The notes beneath the pieces were generated by a model. It was not told the DNA's origin and did no database searches. It saw only the letters and a program-made list of their open reading frames with translations. From Pseudomonas brassicacearum (lineage in GTDB: Bacteria > Pseudomonadota > Gammaproteobacteria > Pseudomonadales > Pseudomonadaceae), in the NCBI RefSeq assembly GCF_003732265.1, contig NZ_MOBK01000002.1, forward strand, positions 372,001 to 436,000: 64,000 bases of DNA, given 5' to 3'. Below, one piece after another: positions 8,955 through 19,709 of the stretch. Every line of letters starts with the position of its first letter. The first letter of the stretch is position 1. The position numbers and the translations under genes are program-made.

Positions 8955-9489
8955 GTTTCAGCAAATCCAGGAGATGGGCAACGCTCACGGCGAGTTCGCC
9001 AGAATTATCGAGTCGATGAACTGGCGCATCGTCTGCACCGAACTGTTTATTGCGGCCTAGCCTGGCTTCAATTTCCGCAAGACTCTCCCGACCACGCCGC
9101 ACCAGGCGTTCGCGCAACACTTGATCCTTGACGGTCAACAGTACCGGGATCAGACCGGGGTAACGCTGTTGCGCCTCGGCTAGATGACCGCGAGAACCGT
9201 TGACCAAAACATGCCGGCCATCCTTGAGCCACTGATCGATCTGAATCGGAATCCCATAATCCAGGCCATTGGCGTGCCACGACAGCGCGAACTCACCCGC
9301 GTCTTTGCGCTGTAGGAATTCCTCGCGGGAGACGCCGACAGCGTCCTCGCCTACAGACTCTGCCGAGCGCGTGATGACCCGGCGCACCACTTCGCAGTTC
9401 ATCGACTGCAAAGGTTTTCGAGCCGCTTCAATGAGGCTGTCTTTGCCGGATCCGGAGGGCCCCATCAGATACATCAGCCTGCCATCCAT
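8929..9489 (-). CDS. phnN: Ribose 1,5-bisphosphate phosphokinase PhnN
   Basis: Phosphorylates ribose 1,5-bisphosphate with ATP to give PRPP, the last step of C-P lyase phosphonate catabolism and a salvage route to PRPP. The 186-aa protein has a guanylate-kinase-like fold with the P-loop GPSGSGKDS at residues 10-18. The RRVITRSAESVGEDAVGVSREEF block follows; in the PhnN family it replaces the GMP-binding region. No other phn genes are nearby, so here it is a stand-alone gene. GTG/ATG choice: the ATG at 9489 begins MDGRLMYLMGPSGSG, leaving a normal short N-terminus. Confidence 0.9.
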   Translation of the reverse strand: MDGRLMYLMGPSGSGKDSLIEAARKPLQSMNCEVVRRVITRSAESVGEDAVGVSREEFLQRKDAGEFALSWHANGLDYGIPIQIDQWLKDGRHVLVNGSRGHLAEAQQRYPGLIPVLLTVKDQVLRERLVRRGRESLAEIEARLGRNKQFGADDAPVHRLDNSGELAVSVAHLLDLLKLNAAPDRT

Positions 9490-9875
9490 CTTGAATCGCC
9501 CCCCACTACGCGCCCGCCCCTAGTAAATCGGCCAATTGCCACTATCCTGTAAGAGACAAGGATCAAGTATCGAATCCGCATAGCATGCACCTTCAGGCGT
9601 CGTCAGACATTACTTGTGGGAGCAAAGGATGCGGTCAGCAATGGGGCTCTGGGCAAACTTTTCCGACCAGTCCACATTTCTGACAAGGGGTGCTGGCATT
9701 AAGCCTTTACCCGGCTCAATAATTGTCACAGAATTGACGCCAATGATCTGGCTTCTTTGAGGCATGATGCGGGCCTCTTTCAATTCAGGTTGAACATTTG
9801 GCCAGCAAGCTTGTCCTACCAGACATCCTGCGGCCAATCCCGAGAACCGCTCCCCTGAACTAACCGGTTAAATAT
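9490..9875. other. Gene-free region upstream of amrZ
   Basis: 386 bases without a convincing gene. A weak AlgU-like pair lies on the plus strand: AAACTT at 9655-9660 and TCTGA at 9679-9683 with an 18-base gap. This would give amrZ a leader of roughly 180 bases. Known P. aeruginosa amrZ (algZ) is AlgT/U-dependent and autoregulated from a distant start, so the region is probably its promoter and operator DNA. Confidence 0.4.
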
Positions 9876-10202
9876 ATGCGCCCATTGAAACAGGCAATTT
9901 ATTCCAGCCGTACGGCTGACAAGTTCGTCGTACGTCTGCCAGACGGAATGCGTGAACGCATTGCCGAGGTGGCTCGCAATCATCATCGCAGCATGAACTC
10001 CGAAATCATTGCACGCCTTGAGCAGAGTCTTATTCAGGAAGGTGCATTGGGCGAAGAGTTGAGCATGCGCCTGGACAGCCCGGAGCTGTCATTGCATGAA
10101 CGTGAATTACTGCAACGTTTCCGTCAACTGTCCCACCGCCAGCAAAACGCCCTTGTTTCGCTGATCGCCCACGACGCTGAAATGGCCGCAGACGCGTCCT
10201 GA
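9876..10202 (+). CDS. amrZ: Ribbon-helix-helix regulator AmrZ (AlgZ)
   Basis: A 108-residue Arc-type ribbon-helix-helix DNA-binding protein. In P. aeruginosa and P. fluorescens it controls alginate/exopolysaccharide genes, motility (repressing fleQ) and c-di-GMP genes, acting as activator or repressor. The beta-strand KFVVRLP at residues 16-22 supplies the base-contacting K, V and R, followed by helix [18 protein letters not shown]. The C-terminal tetramerisation region ([39 protein letters not shown]) is intact. The N-terminus is two residues shorter than the P. aeruginosa protein as I recall it. A terminator follows directly. Confidence 0.93.
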   Translation: MRPLKQAIYSSRTADKFVVRLPDGMRERIAEVARNHHRSMNSEIIARLEQSLIQEGALGEELSMRLDSPELSLHERELLQRFRQLSHRQQNALVSLIAHDAEMAADAS

Positions 10203-10218
10203 TTCACCCCGAAAGCTC

Positions 10219-10247
10219 AAGCCAGCATTATCGCTGGCTTTTTTTTG
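10219..10247 (+). terminator. Intrinsic terminator of amrZ
   Basis: AAGCCAGC-ATTATC-GCTGGCTT hairpin followed by eight T residues, 17 bases after the amrZ stop codon. Confidence 0.85.
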
Positions 10248-10261
10248 CCTGAAATCTGGCC

Positions 10262-10292
10262 ATAAAAAACCCGCCGAATGGGCGGGTTTCTT
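10262..10292 (-). terminator. Intrinsic terminator of mgtE
   Basis: AAACCCGCC-GAAT-GGCGGGTTT hairpin preceded on the plus strand by AAAAA, so on the minus strand it ends with a T-run just past the mgtE stop. Confidence 0.8.
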
Positions 10293-10305
10293 GAAGCGGG
10301 CCAAG

Positions 10306-11748
10306 TCAGAGCAGGAATATCGTCGCCAGCCCGAGAAAGATGAAGAACCCGCCGCTGTCGGTCATGGCGGTGATCATCACACTCGCACCCATCGCAGGGT
10401 CGCGTCCAAGCCGCGCCAGGGTCATCGGAATCAAAACCCCCATCAGGGCAGCCAGTAACAGATTGAGCGTCATGGCGGCCGTCATCACGACACCAAGGGA
10501 CCAACTGCCGTAAAGCAGATAAGCCACAACGCCAATCACCCCGCCCCACACCAGACCATTGATCAGACCGACCGCCAATTCCTTGCGCATCAAGCGCGAG
10601 GTATTACCGGTACTGACCTGATCCAGCGCCATGGCCCGAACGATCATGGTGATGGTCTGGTTACCGGAGTTGCCACCGATACCGGCCACGATCGGCATCA
10701 ATGCCGCCAGTGCGACCAGTTTTTCGATGGAGCCTTCAAACAGGCCGATCACGCGCGATGCAATAAACGCGGTAATCAGGTTTACCGCCAGCCAGGCCCA
10801 ACGGTTGCGCAGGGATTTCCAGACTGACGCGAAAATATCTTCTTCTTCGCGCAGACCCGCCATGTTGAGAACTTCGTTTTCGCTCTCTTCACGAATCAGG
10901 TCGACCATTTCATCGATGGTCAGACGGCCGATCAGCTTGCCGTTCTTGTCGACCACGGGAGCCGAGATCAAGTCGTAACGTTCGAACGCCTGAGCGGCGT
11001 CGTAGGCGTCCTCGTCCGGGTGAAAACTCACCGGGTCGCTGGCCATGACTTCCGAAACCTGTTTTTCCGGATCGTTGACCAGCAGACGCTTGATCGGCAG
11101 TACGCCTTTGAGCACGCCGTCGTAGTCGACAACAAACAACTTGTCGGTGTGGCCGGGCAGCTCCTTGAGACGACGCAGGTAACGCAGAACCACTTCGAGA
11201 CTGACATCCTCACGGATGGTCACCATCTCGAAGTCCATCAGCGCACCGACTTGCTCCTCGTCGTAGGACAACGCGGAGCGAACGCGCTCACGCTGCTGAC
11301 CATCGAGGGTTTCCATCAGCTCGTGGACGACGTCTCGCGGCAGCTCGGAAGCCAGGTCAGCGAGTTCGTCGGCGTCCATGTCCTTGGCCGCAGCCAGGAG
11401 CTCGTGATCGTCCATGTCGGCGATCAGGGTTTCACGGACCGAGTCGGAAACTTCGAGCAGGATGTCGCCGTCGCGATCGGCCTTGACCAACTGCCAAAGC
11501 GTCAGACGATCGTCCAGCGGCAGCGCTTCAAGGATGTAGGCAACGTCGGCGGAGTGCAGATCATCGAGCTTGCGTTGCAGCTCGACGAGGTTTTGCCGGT
11601 GAACCAGGTTCTCGACCCGGTCGTGGTGCGGACCTTCCTGGCGATGAGTCAGGTCTTCGACGACCCGCTGACGCTGCAACAGCTCAACAACTTGAGCGAG
11701 GCGGTCCTGCAGGCTTTCTTGCGTTTTCTTTACTTCAACTTCGGACAT
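10306..11748 (-). CDS. mgtE: Magnesium transporter MgtE
   Basis: A Mg2+-gated magnesium channel in the inner membrane (480 aa). Domains in order: MgtE N superhelix about 40-140 (EALPLDDRLTLWQLVKADRDGDIL, ELPRDVVHELMETLDGQQRERVRSALSYDEEQVGALM), tandem CBS domains about 145-275 (VDYDGVLKGVLPIKRL; SAPVVDKNGKLIGRLTIDEMVDLI), a plug helix, then five transmembrane helices from about 310, with the pore segment IVAGIGGNSGNQTITMIVRAMA. The ATG at 11748 has GGAG upstream. In P. aeruginosa MgtE also influences type III secretion through RsmY/Z, noteworthy because rsmA lies 1.3 kb away. No Mg2+-sensing leader was recognised. Confidence 0.94.
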   Translation of the reverse strand: MSEVEVKKTQESLQDRLAQVVELLQRQRVVEDLTHRQEGPHHDRVENLVHRQNLVELQRKLDDLHSADVAYILEALPLDDRLTLWQLVKADRDGDILLEVSDSVRETLIADMDDHELLAAAKDMDADELADLASELPRDVVHELMETLDGQQRERVRSALSYDEEQVGALMDFEMVTIREDVSLEVVLRYLRRLKELPGHTDKLFVVDYDGVLKGVLPIKRLLVNDPEKQVSEVMASDPVSFHPDEDAYDAAQAFERYDLISAPVVDKNGKLIGRLTIDEMVDLIREESENEVLNMAGLREEEDIFASVWKSLRNRWAWLAVNLITAFIASRVIGLFEGSIEKLVALAALMPIVAGIGGNSGNQTITMIVRAMALDQVSTGNTSRLMRKELAVGLINGLVWGGVIGVVAYLLYGSWSLGVVMTAAMTLNLLLAALMGVLIPMTLARLGRDPAMGASVMITAMTDSGGFFIFLGLATIFLL

Positions 11749-12067
11749 AGGCGAACTCCACTCCCAGCAGCGGGGCACGCCGGAAGGATCAATCAGTCAA
11801 TTCATGATTGGTGAAACGGGGTACTGAGTAACTACTGGGTAAGTCCATGGAGGTATTCCACAAGCCCCGGCGGGGCTGACGGGCGCAATGATACACCGCC
11901 CAACGGTTTTAAACGTTAAAAAATCGTGGCTGAAACAAGCGCTTGCAAGCCAAACCTGAGCGCCACCTTATCTCTTCCAATGCGACGACTCATTCTGAAA
12001 AGAAAACACACCCCCCTCAAAAAATGTAGCAGCTACCCTTGGTATCGACCGTCATGGAGGACGTCAA
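11749..12067. other. Divergent intergenic region mgtE / DUF4124-like gene
   Basis: 319 bases with no gene. It contains a 6-bp hairpin AGCCCC-GGC-GGGGCT at 11863-11877 and AT-rich DNA (TTTTAAACGTTAAAAAA at about 11909-11925) likely to hold the two divergent promoters. The hairpin would lie in the mgtE leader; no known riboswitch was recognised. Confidence 0.4.
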
Positions 12068-12586
12068 ATGCCGTCGATTGCATACTATTTTTTACTGACC
12101 GCCCTGCTCTGCCTGCCGCTCCGGCTCCAGGCGGGCGTAGTTCACCGCTGCGAGGCCGCTAACGGGCATGTCACCTTCACCACCTTGAGCTGCACGGACG
12201 GAGAGAGCCTTTCGATGCAGGATGTGCGCACTTTCACACCCGGCAGCACGGTGGCACTCATGCCAGAAGCCAACACCGTCGAAACATCAGGTATGAAAAA
12301 CATCAGGAGAGAACCGACCATCGTGGGTCAGGCCGAAGACAAATGCGGGAATCTGATCAGCGCCAGGGAACGACGCGAAGCGATCATCAATCAACGTGTC
12401 GTCGCCGGCATGAGTCAGCAGGACGTCGAGAGCGCCCTCGGCAAGCCAGACAAGATCAGTATCAGGAATTCATCAACGAGTTACCGCTATGACGCCAAGC
12501 GAGGCCGTAGCGCACAGGTCGAGTTTGATGAGAAAGGATGCACGAAAGGAAAAGCCAAATCCCAGACAGCAAAAAGCCCGCGTTAG
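12068..12586 (+). CDS. Secreted DUF4124-like protein
   Basis: A 172-residue protein with an N-terminal signal peptide (YYFLLTALLCLPLRLQAG, cleavage about residue 22). A short DUF4124-type motif follows (VHRCEAANGHVTFTTLSCTDGES; compare 'Y-C-D-G-V-F' cell-envelope proteins). The second half (ERREAIINQRVVAGMSQQDVESALGKPDKISIRNSSTSYRYD) resembles the SmpA/OmlA-type helix-turn 'GMxxxxVxxxLGxP' motif of outer-membrane assembly lipoproteins, although no lipobox is present. Likely periplasmic; function unknown. Its TAG stop codon lies in the loop of a bidirectional terminator shared with the convergent tRNA genes. Confidence 0.75.
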   Translation: MPSIAYYFLLTALLCLPLRLQAGVVHRCEAANGHVTFTTLSCTDGESLSMQDVRTFTPGSTVALMPEANTVETSGMKNIRREPTIVGQAEDKCGNLISARERREAIINQRVVAGMSQQDVESALGKPDKISIRNSSTSYRYDAKRGRSAQVEFDEKGCTKGKAKSQTAKSPR

Positions 12587-12600
12587 ACGCAGGCTTTTTG
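12571..12600. terminator. Bidirectional terminator overlapping a stop codon
   Basis: AAAAAGCC-C-GCGT / ACGC-A-GGCTTTTT stem with one mismatch. The TAG of the upstream gene is in the loop (12584-12586). On the minus strand it also ends the tRNA-Ser/tRNA-Arg transcript, 6 bases past the last tRNA. Confidence 0.75.
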
Positions 12601-12605
12601 GTGTT

Positions 12606-12682
12606 TGGTGCACTCGACAGGATTCGAACCTGTGACCGCTCGGTTCGTAGCCGAGTACTCTATCCAGCTGAGCTACGAGTGC
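12606..12682 (-). tRNA. tRNA-Arg (anticodon ACG), copy 1
   Basis: 77-nt cloverleaf on the minus strand: acceptor GCACTCG/CGAGTGC, discriminator A, encoded CCA; anticodon stem CTCGG/CCGAG around CTACGAA. A34 is normally edited to inosine to read CGN codons. Identical to the copy 72 bases upstream in transcription order. Confidence 0.96.
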
Positions 12683-12754
12683 ATTTTGTGTTTTTAAACC
12701 AGACCACAACTGGCTGAAGCAAAGTCGCTCGCATTACTGCAAACAACTCTTAAA

Positions 12755-12831
12755 TGGTGCACTCGACAGGATTCGAACCTGTGACCGCTCGGTTCGTAGC
12801 CGAGTACTCTATCCAGCTGAGCTACGAGTGC
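12755..12831 (-). tRNA. tRNA-Arg (anticodon ACG), copy 2
   Basis: Same 77-nt sequence as the neighbouring tRNA-Arg(ACG); a tandem duplicate in one likely tRNA-Ser-Arg-Arg transcription unit. Confidence 0.96.
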
Positions 12832-12938
12832 ATTTGTTGCCGCGCATTATAGGCCGTCTAATCTCTATGTCAAACACTTTTTCTAGTAATTTCAACAACT
12901 TACCGAAGAAGCCAGATTACAACGTACTACGCAAATAA

Positions 12939-13029
12939 TGGCGGAGAACGGGGGATTCGAACCCCCGACACCCTTTTGAGGTGTACTCCCTTAGCAGGGG
13001 AGCGCCTTCGGCCACTCGGCCAGCTCTCC
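12939..13029 (-). tRNA. tRNA-Ser (anticodon GCU)
   Basis: A 91-nt class II tRNA on the minus strand: acceptor GGAGAGC/GTTCTCC with discriminator G and CCA, anticodon stem CTCCC/GGGAG around CTGCTAA, long variable arm, T-arm GGGGG-TTCGAAT-CCCCC. Reads AGC/AGU. Confidence 0.96.
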
Positions 13030-13091
13030 GCAACACGGGGCGTATCTTAACCAACCTTTTCCCCGTTTGCAAACATAAAAAACGATAAAAA

Positions 13092-13280
13092 TTAATGGCT
13101 TGGTTCTTCGTCCTTCTCTTTCTTTATACGCAGGTAAATTTCTTCACGATGCACAGCAACCTCTTTCGGGGCGTTGACACCGATACGCACTTGATTTCCT
13201 TTGACGCCGAGCACGGTCACGGTGATTTCGCCATCACCAATGATCAGGCTTTCTGCGCACCGACGGGTCAGAATCAGCAT
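13092..13280 (-). CDS. rsmA: Carbon storage/secondary metabolism regulator RsmA (CsrA)
   Basis: A 62-residue RNA-binding protein that binds GGA motifs in mRNA leaders and represses translation; it is titrated by the RsmX/Y/Z small RNAs under GacS/GacA control, affecting secondary metabolism, biofilm and motility. The core [27 protein letters not shown] and [19 protein letters not shown] are intact, including the RNA-contacting Leu4 and the Arg45 equivalent of E. coli Arg44. The extra residue in the GDGE turn is usual for fluorescent pseudomonads. AGGAGAAAG precedes the ATG. Order lysC-rsmA-tRNA-Ser-tRNA-Arg is conserved in the genus. Confidence 0.97.
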   Translation of the reverse strand: MLILTRRCAESLIIGDGEITVTVLGVKGNQVRIGVNAPKEVAVHREEIYLRIKKEKDEEPSH

Positions 13281-13421
13281 ACCTTTCTCCTAACGCATTT
13301 CATTTCAGGGACAACAGTCTGCAAAAAAAAGGCATTCGACCCACAACCAGAATGATCGCAGCCCTACATGCCTGAGTATTGACCAGCGCGAGTAAAAGGA
13401 AAGTTTTAGGCCGCGCCATTC

Positions 13422-13460
13422 AAAAAAAGACAAAGGGCGCGGTCAGACCGCGCCCTTTGG
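13422..13460 (-). terminator. Intrinsic terminator of lysC
   Basis: 13-bp GC-rich stem CAAAGGGCGCGGT / ACCGCGCCCTTTG with loop CAG, followed on the minus strand by TCTTTTTTT. It lies immediately after the lysC stop and upstream of rsmA, so rsmA must have its own promoter in the ~140 bases between. Confidence 0.9.
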
Positions 13461-13468
13461 CAAACGCA

Positions 13469-14710
13469 TCACTCGCCCTGACGGGCCGGTGCGTCCAGTT
13501 CGAAAGCTGTGTGCAGAGCGCGCACAGCCAGTTCCAGGTACTTCTCTTCGATCACAACGGAGACTTTGATTTCCGAAGTCGAGATCATCTGGATGTTGAT
13601 GCTTTCTTTCGCCAGGGATTCGAACATGCGGCTGGCCACGCCTGCGTGGGAGCGCATGCCGACACCGACGATCGATACCTTGGCAATTTTGGTGTCACCC
13701 ACGACTTCACGGGCACCCAACTCGCCAGCGGTTTTTTCCAGCACGGCTTGCGCCGCCTGGTAGTCGTTGCGGTGCACAGTGAAGGTGAAGTCGGTGGTGT
13801 TATCGTGCGCGACGTTCTGCACGATCATGTCGACTTCGATGTTCGCGGCACTGATCGGGCCGAGAATCTTGAATGCAACGCCCGGGATGTCTGGCACGCC
13901 ACGGATGGTCAGCTTGGCTTCATCGCGGTTGAATGCGATACCGGAAATGATCGGCTGTTCCATGGTTTCCTCTTCATCAATAGTAATGAGGGTGCCCGGA
14001 CCCTCCTTGAAGCTGTGCAGTACGCGCAGCGGAACGTTGTACTTGCCGGCAAACTCGACCGCACGGATCTGCAGTACCTTGGAACCGAGGCTGGCCATTT
14101 CCAGCATCTCTTCGAAGGTAATCTTTTCCAGGCGCTGAGCCACGGACACCACACGCGGGTCGGTGGTGTAGACACCATCGACGTCAGTGTAGATCTGGCA
14201 TTCATCAGCCTTCAGGGCTGCGGCCAGCGCCACGCCGGTGGTGTCGGAACCGCCACGACCGAGTGTGGTGATGTTGCCGTGCTCGTCGACGCCCTGGAAA
14301 CCGGCGACAACCACTACGCGACCGGCTTTCAGATCACCACGAATCTTCTGGTCATCAATCTGCAAGATACGCGCTTTATTGTGCGCGCTATCGGTCAGAA
14401 TCCGTACCTGATTACCGGTGTAGGACACCGCTGGCACGCCGCGCTTGATCAGCGCCATGGCCAACAGTGCAATCGTCACCTGCTCACCGGTGGAAACGAT
14501 TACATCCAGCTCGCGGGGAACCGGTTGGTCGTCGCCACTGATTTGCTTGGCCAGATCGATCAGACGGTTGGTTTCGCCGCTCATTGCAGACAGCACAACC
14601 ACCAGGTCATCGCCGGCATCGCGGAATTTCTTAACCTTGTCGGCGACCTGCTCGATTCTCTCGACAGTGCCGACCGAGGTGCCTCCAAATTTCTGTACGA
14701 TCAAAGCCAT
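13469..14710 (-). CDS. lysC: Aspartate kinase LysC
   Basis: Phosphorylates L-aspartate to aspartyl-4-phosphate, the first committed step to lysine, threonine, methionine and diaminopimelate. The 413-aa protein has the kinase signature KFGGTSVGTVERI at residues 6-18 and FQGVDEHGNITTLGRGGSDTTGVALAAAL. Paired ACT domains follow from about 265 (LTIRGVPDIPGVAFKILGPISAANIEVDMIVQN; VSIVGVGMRSHAGVASRMFESLAKESINIQMISTSEIKVSVVI) for feedback by lysine and threonine. I chose the ATG at 14710 (MALIVQKFGGTS), the usual Pseudomonas start, over an upstream in-frame codon. It follows alaS by 91 bases. Confidence 0.96.
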   Translation of the reverse strand: MALIVQKFGGTSVGTVERIEQVADKVKKFRDAGDDLVVVLSAMSGETNRLIDLAKQISGDDQPVPRELDVIVSTGEQVTIALLAMALIKRGVPAVSYTGNQVRILTDSAHNKARILQIDDQKIRGDLKAGRVVVVAGFQGVDEHGNITTLGRGGSDTTGVALAAALKADECQIYTDVDGVYTTDPRVVSVAQRLEKITFEEMLEMASLGSKVLQIRAVEFAGKYNVPLRVLHSFKEGPGTLITIDEEETMEQPIISGIAFNRDEAKLTIRGVPDIPGVAFKILGPISAANIEVDMIVQNVAHDNTTDFTFTVHRNDYQAAQAVLEKTAGELGAREVVGDTKIAKVSIVGVGMRSHAGVASRMFESLAKESINIQMISTSEIKVSVVIEEKYLELAVRALHTAFELDAPARQGE

Positions 14711-14801
14711 TTCAAAGCCGCCTCTGCCCATGAAGGGCGCCCAAATAATCACTCAAACAGCGTTCTGGCCCGCTACTAGACCGCGGGCCAGACACACGGC
14801 C

Positions 14802-17426
<2,625 letters not shown>

Positions 17427-17572
17427 TAGGTTCTTCCACGGAGGCTGCGGCCAAAGGCCTGTTCGAAACGTCAACAGACGAAGCGACGGCAAAGGGCCGC
17501 ATTATATCGGCCCTGCGCGCGGGGTACAGCGTGTTTATACGATAGAAACAGTCAATTGGAGCGCTAACGCTA

Positions 17573-18577
17573 TCACTTGCGCGAAAAGTCGACGAATGCC
17601 GCGACGACCTGCCCGATTTGCTCACGACTGACGTCCATGTGCGTGACCATACGCAGTCGCCCTGCCGCGCTCAACTTGATCCCGCGTTCGGCGGCGAACG
17701 TCTTGATCGCTTCGGCCTTGTCGCCCATCTGCACATAAACCATGTTGGTCTGCACCGGTTCGACGTCGTAACCCGCCGCGCGCAGGCCTTCGGCCAACAG
17801 TTGCGCATTGGCGTGGTCGTCGGCCAGACGCTGGACATTGTTGTCCAGGGCATACAAGCCTGCCGCCGCCAGAATCCCGGCCTGACGCATACCGCCCCCA
17901 ACCATTTTGCGCAAACGGCGCGCCTTGGCGATCAACTCGACCGAACCGCACAACACCGAACCGACCGGCGCGCCCAGACCTTTGGACAGGCACACCGACA
18001 CGGAATCGAAGTGCTGCGTGATTTCCCGGGCATCAACCCCCAGTTTGACGGCTGCGTTGTAGAGCCGCGCGCCATCGAGGTGCAGTCGCAAGCCCTGTTC
18101 ACGGGTAAAGCTTCGGGCCCGCGCCAGATACTCCAGCGGCAGCACTTTGCCTTGCATGGTGTTTTCCAGCGCCAGCAAACGGGTGCGGGCGAAATGGAAA
18201 TCGTCCGGTTTGATCGCGGCGGCCACCTGGGCCAGGTCCAGCGAGCCATCGGCTTGCTGTTCCAGCGGCTGCGGCTGAATCGAACCAAGCACCGCCGCGC
18301 CGCCACCTTCGTACTTATAGGTGTGCGCCTGTTGGCCGACGATATATTCCTCGCCACGCTCGCAATGCGCCATCAACCCCAGCAGGTTACTCATGGTGCC
18401 TGTCGGCACAAACAGCGCTGCGGCGAAACCCAGACGTTTTGCCAGCTCGGCTTCAAGACGGTTGACCGTCGGATCCTCGCCATAAACGTCGTCACCGGTG
18501 GCCGCGCAGGCCATTGCGTCGAGCATCCCGGCAGAGGGTTGGGTGACGGTGTCGCTGCGAAGATCGATAACGCTCAT
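17573..18577 (-). CDS. ltaE: Low-specificity L-threonine aldolase
   Basis: A PLP enzyme that splits L-threonine and L-allo-threonine to glycine and acetaldehyde. The 334-aa fold-type I protein shows the family N-terminus [28 protein letters not shown], the substrate/cofactor loop [25 protein letters not shown] (Asp168) and the Schiff-base lysine Lys199 in [13 protein letters not shown]. The C-terminal [18 protein letters not shown] is also typical. Cytoplasmic, monocistronic. Alternative names (beta-hydroxyaspartate aldolase-like) cannot be excluded, but motifs match LtaE well. Confidence 0.93.
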   Translation of the reverse strand: MSVIDLRSDTVTQPSAGMLDAMACAATGDDVYGEDPTVNRLEAELAKRLGFAAALFVPTGTMSNLLGLMAHCERGEEYIVGQQAHTYKYEGGGAAVLGSIQPQPLEQQADGSLDLAQVAAAIKPDDFHFARTRLLALENTMQGKVLPLEYLARARSFTREQGLRLHLDGARLYNAAVKLGVDAREITQHFDSVSVCLSKGLGAPVGSVLCGSVELIAKARRLRKMVGGGMRQAGILAAAGLYALDNNVQRLADDHANAQLLAEGLRAAGYDVEPVQTNMVYVQMGDKAEAIKTFAAERGIKLSAAGRLRMVTHMDVSREQIGQVVAAFVDFSRK

Positions 18578-18775
18578 GAATCTGGCCTCGGTAAGCAGGG
18601 GAAATCCCTTTCAGGGGGAATTACTGCGGTCATGACCACGAATAATCAACCCTTGAGCCGCAAAAGACACCCCAAGTCAGCGAAAAAGTCGATAACAATC
18701 ATCAGATAGCAGCGATGCGCGGCTCATAAATATGTGTTAAAAACGCTGCGCTGCCAGACAATCTGACGGCAAAAC

Positions 18776-18939
18776 GTTCTCAGGGCGGGGTGCAACTCCC
18801 CACCGGCGGTAATTGCGCGCAATGCGCATAGCCCGCGAGCGCTTGGCGACAGACACGGCAATGGCCGTGTATGACGACAAGGTCAGCAGACCCGGTGTGA
18901 TCCCGGGGCCGACGGTCATAGTCCGGATGAAGAGAGAAC
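18776..18939 (+). ncRNA. FMN riboswitch (RFN element)
   Basis: The conserved RFN core is visible in order: TTCTCAGGGCGGGGTGCAAC, CCCCACCGGCGGTAA, the AGCCCGCGAGCG junction, a variable hairpin, GGTCAGCAGACCCGGTGTG, CCGACGGTCATAGTCCGGATG and the closing GAGAGAA. It precedes ribH2 on the same strand. FMN binding in this class represses riboflavin genes; here the downstream RBS hairpin (19015-19035) suggests translational control. Confidence 0.95.
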
Positions 18940-19014
18940 GGGATTGACGCCAAAGGGCCGTCCGCCGCATTCATGCGAGCGTGCGCACCCTGAAATCCCA
19001 TTCGATTCATATGC

Positions 19015-19037
19015 CCTGTTTTAACCATAAACAGGAG
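19015..19037 (+). promoter_or_regulatory. Hairpin over the ribH2 ribosome binding site
   Basis: CCTGTTT (19015-19021) can pair with AAACAGG (19029-19035), whose last bases are part of the AGGAG Shine-Dalgarno 8 bases before the ribH2 ATG. It is a plausible expression-platform sequester for the FMN riboswitch. Confidence 0.5.
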
Positions 19038-19044
19038 TCAGAAC

Positions 19045-19554
19045 ATGCAACCCACCGCAATCGATAGCAAAAGCAAAAACCATCAGGGCGAGCGCGTTGC
19101 GTTCATCCAGGCCTGCTGGCACAAGGAAATCGTCGATCAGAGCCGTAAAGGCTTCGTCAGCGAGATGATTGCCCAGGGTTATCAGGAATCGGACATCGAT
19201 TTCTTCGAAGTCGGCGGCGCCTTTGAAATGCCCCTGCACGCCAAGTTGCTGGCCAAGACCGGCCGTTATTCCGGCATCGTCGCCGCAGCCCTGGTGGTTG
19301 ATGGCGGGATCTACCGTCACGAGTTCGTCGCCCAGTCGGTGGTCAGTGGCCTGATGCAGGTGCAACTGGAAACCGAAGTGCCCGTGTTCTCGGTATCCCT
19401 GACCCCGCACCACTTCCATGCCGGCGAAGAGCACCAGAAGTTCTTCTTCGAGCATTTCCTGCATAAAGGCCAGGAAGCGGCGAAGACCTGCGCGGATACG
19501 CTGCACAAGATGCGTGCATTGCGTCGTAGTGAGCCGCGCGCGGTAGCCGTTTAA
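19045..19554 (+). CDS. ribH2: 6,7-dimethyl-8-ribityllumazine synthase, type II (RibH2)
   Basis: Condenses 5-amino-6-ribitylaminouracil with 3,4-dihydroxybutanone-4-phosphate to make the riboflavin precursor. The 169-aa sequence matches the decameric Brucella/Mesorhizobium RibH2 type rather than the icosahedral RibH of the ribBA-ribH operon: VAFIQACWHKEIVDQSRKGFVSEM, DFFEVGGAFEMPLHAKLLAKTGRYSGIVAAALVVDGGIYRHEFVAQSVVSGLMQVQLETEVPVFSVSLTPHHFH. The catalytic His lies in GGIYRHEF. It stands alone behind an FMN riboswitch, suggesting it is used when flavin is short. A second, standard ribH is expected elsewhere in the genome (inference). Confidence 0.94.
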   Translation: MQPTAIDSKSKNHQGERVAFIQACWHKEIVDQSRKGFVSEMIAQGYQESDIDFFEVGGAFEMPLHAKLLAKTGRYSGIVAAALVVDGGIYRHEFVAQSVVSGLMQVQLETEVPVFSVSLTPHHFHAGEEHQKFFFEHFLHKGQEAAKTCADTLHKMRALRRSEPRAVAV

Positions 19555-19602
19555 TACAAAATCTTTGGTCCGGGTGAGGTCTCTGCCTTCACCCAAACCT
19601 AA

Positions 19603-19692
19603 TGTGGGAGCGGGCTTGCTCGCGAAAGCGGTTTAACATTCAACGCATGTGTTGACTGTCAGTCCGCTTTCGCGAGCAAGCCCGCTCCCACA
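19603..19692. repeat. REP doublet, class A (GGGAGCGGGCTTGCTCGCGA type)
   Basis: Perfect 29-bp inverted repeat with arms 19603-19631 and 19664-19692 around a 32-base loop, between ribH2 and astE. Same class as the elements near 26.2, 38.5 and 56.0 kb. It may act as a transcript-end stabiliser for the convergent genes. Confidence 0.92.
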
Positions 19693-19709
19693 TTTGTTAT
19701 GTGTTGTAG

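Noticed and set aside
9610..9837. A 75-codon open frame on the minus strand upstream of amrZ
   Set aside because: No family resemblance, weak start context, and it runs through the probable amrZ promoter region.
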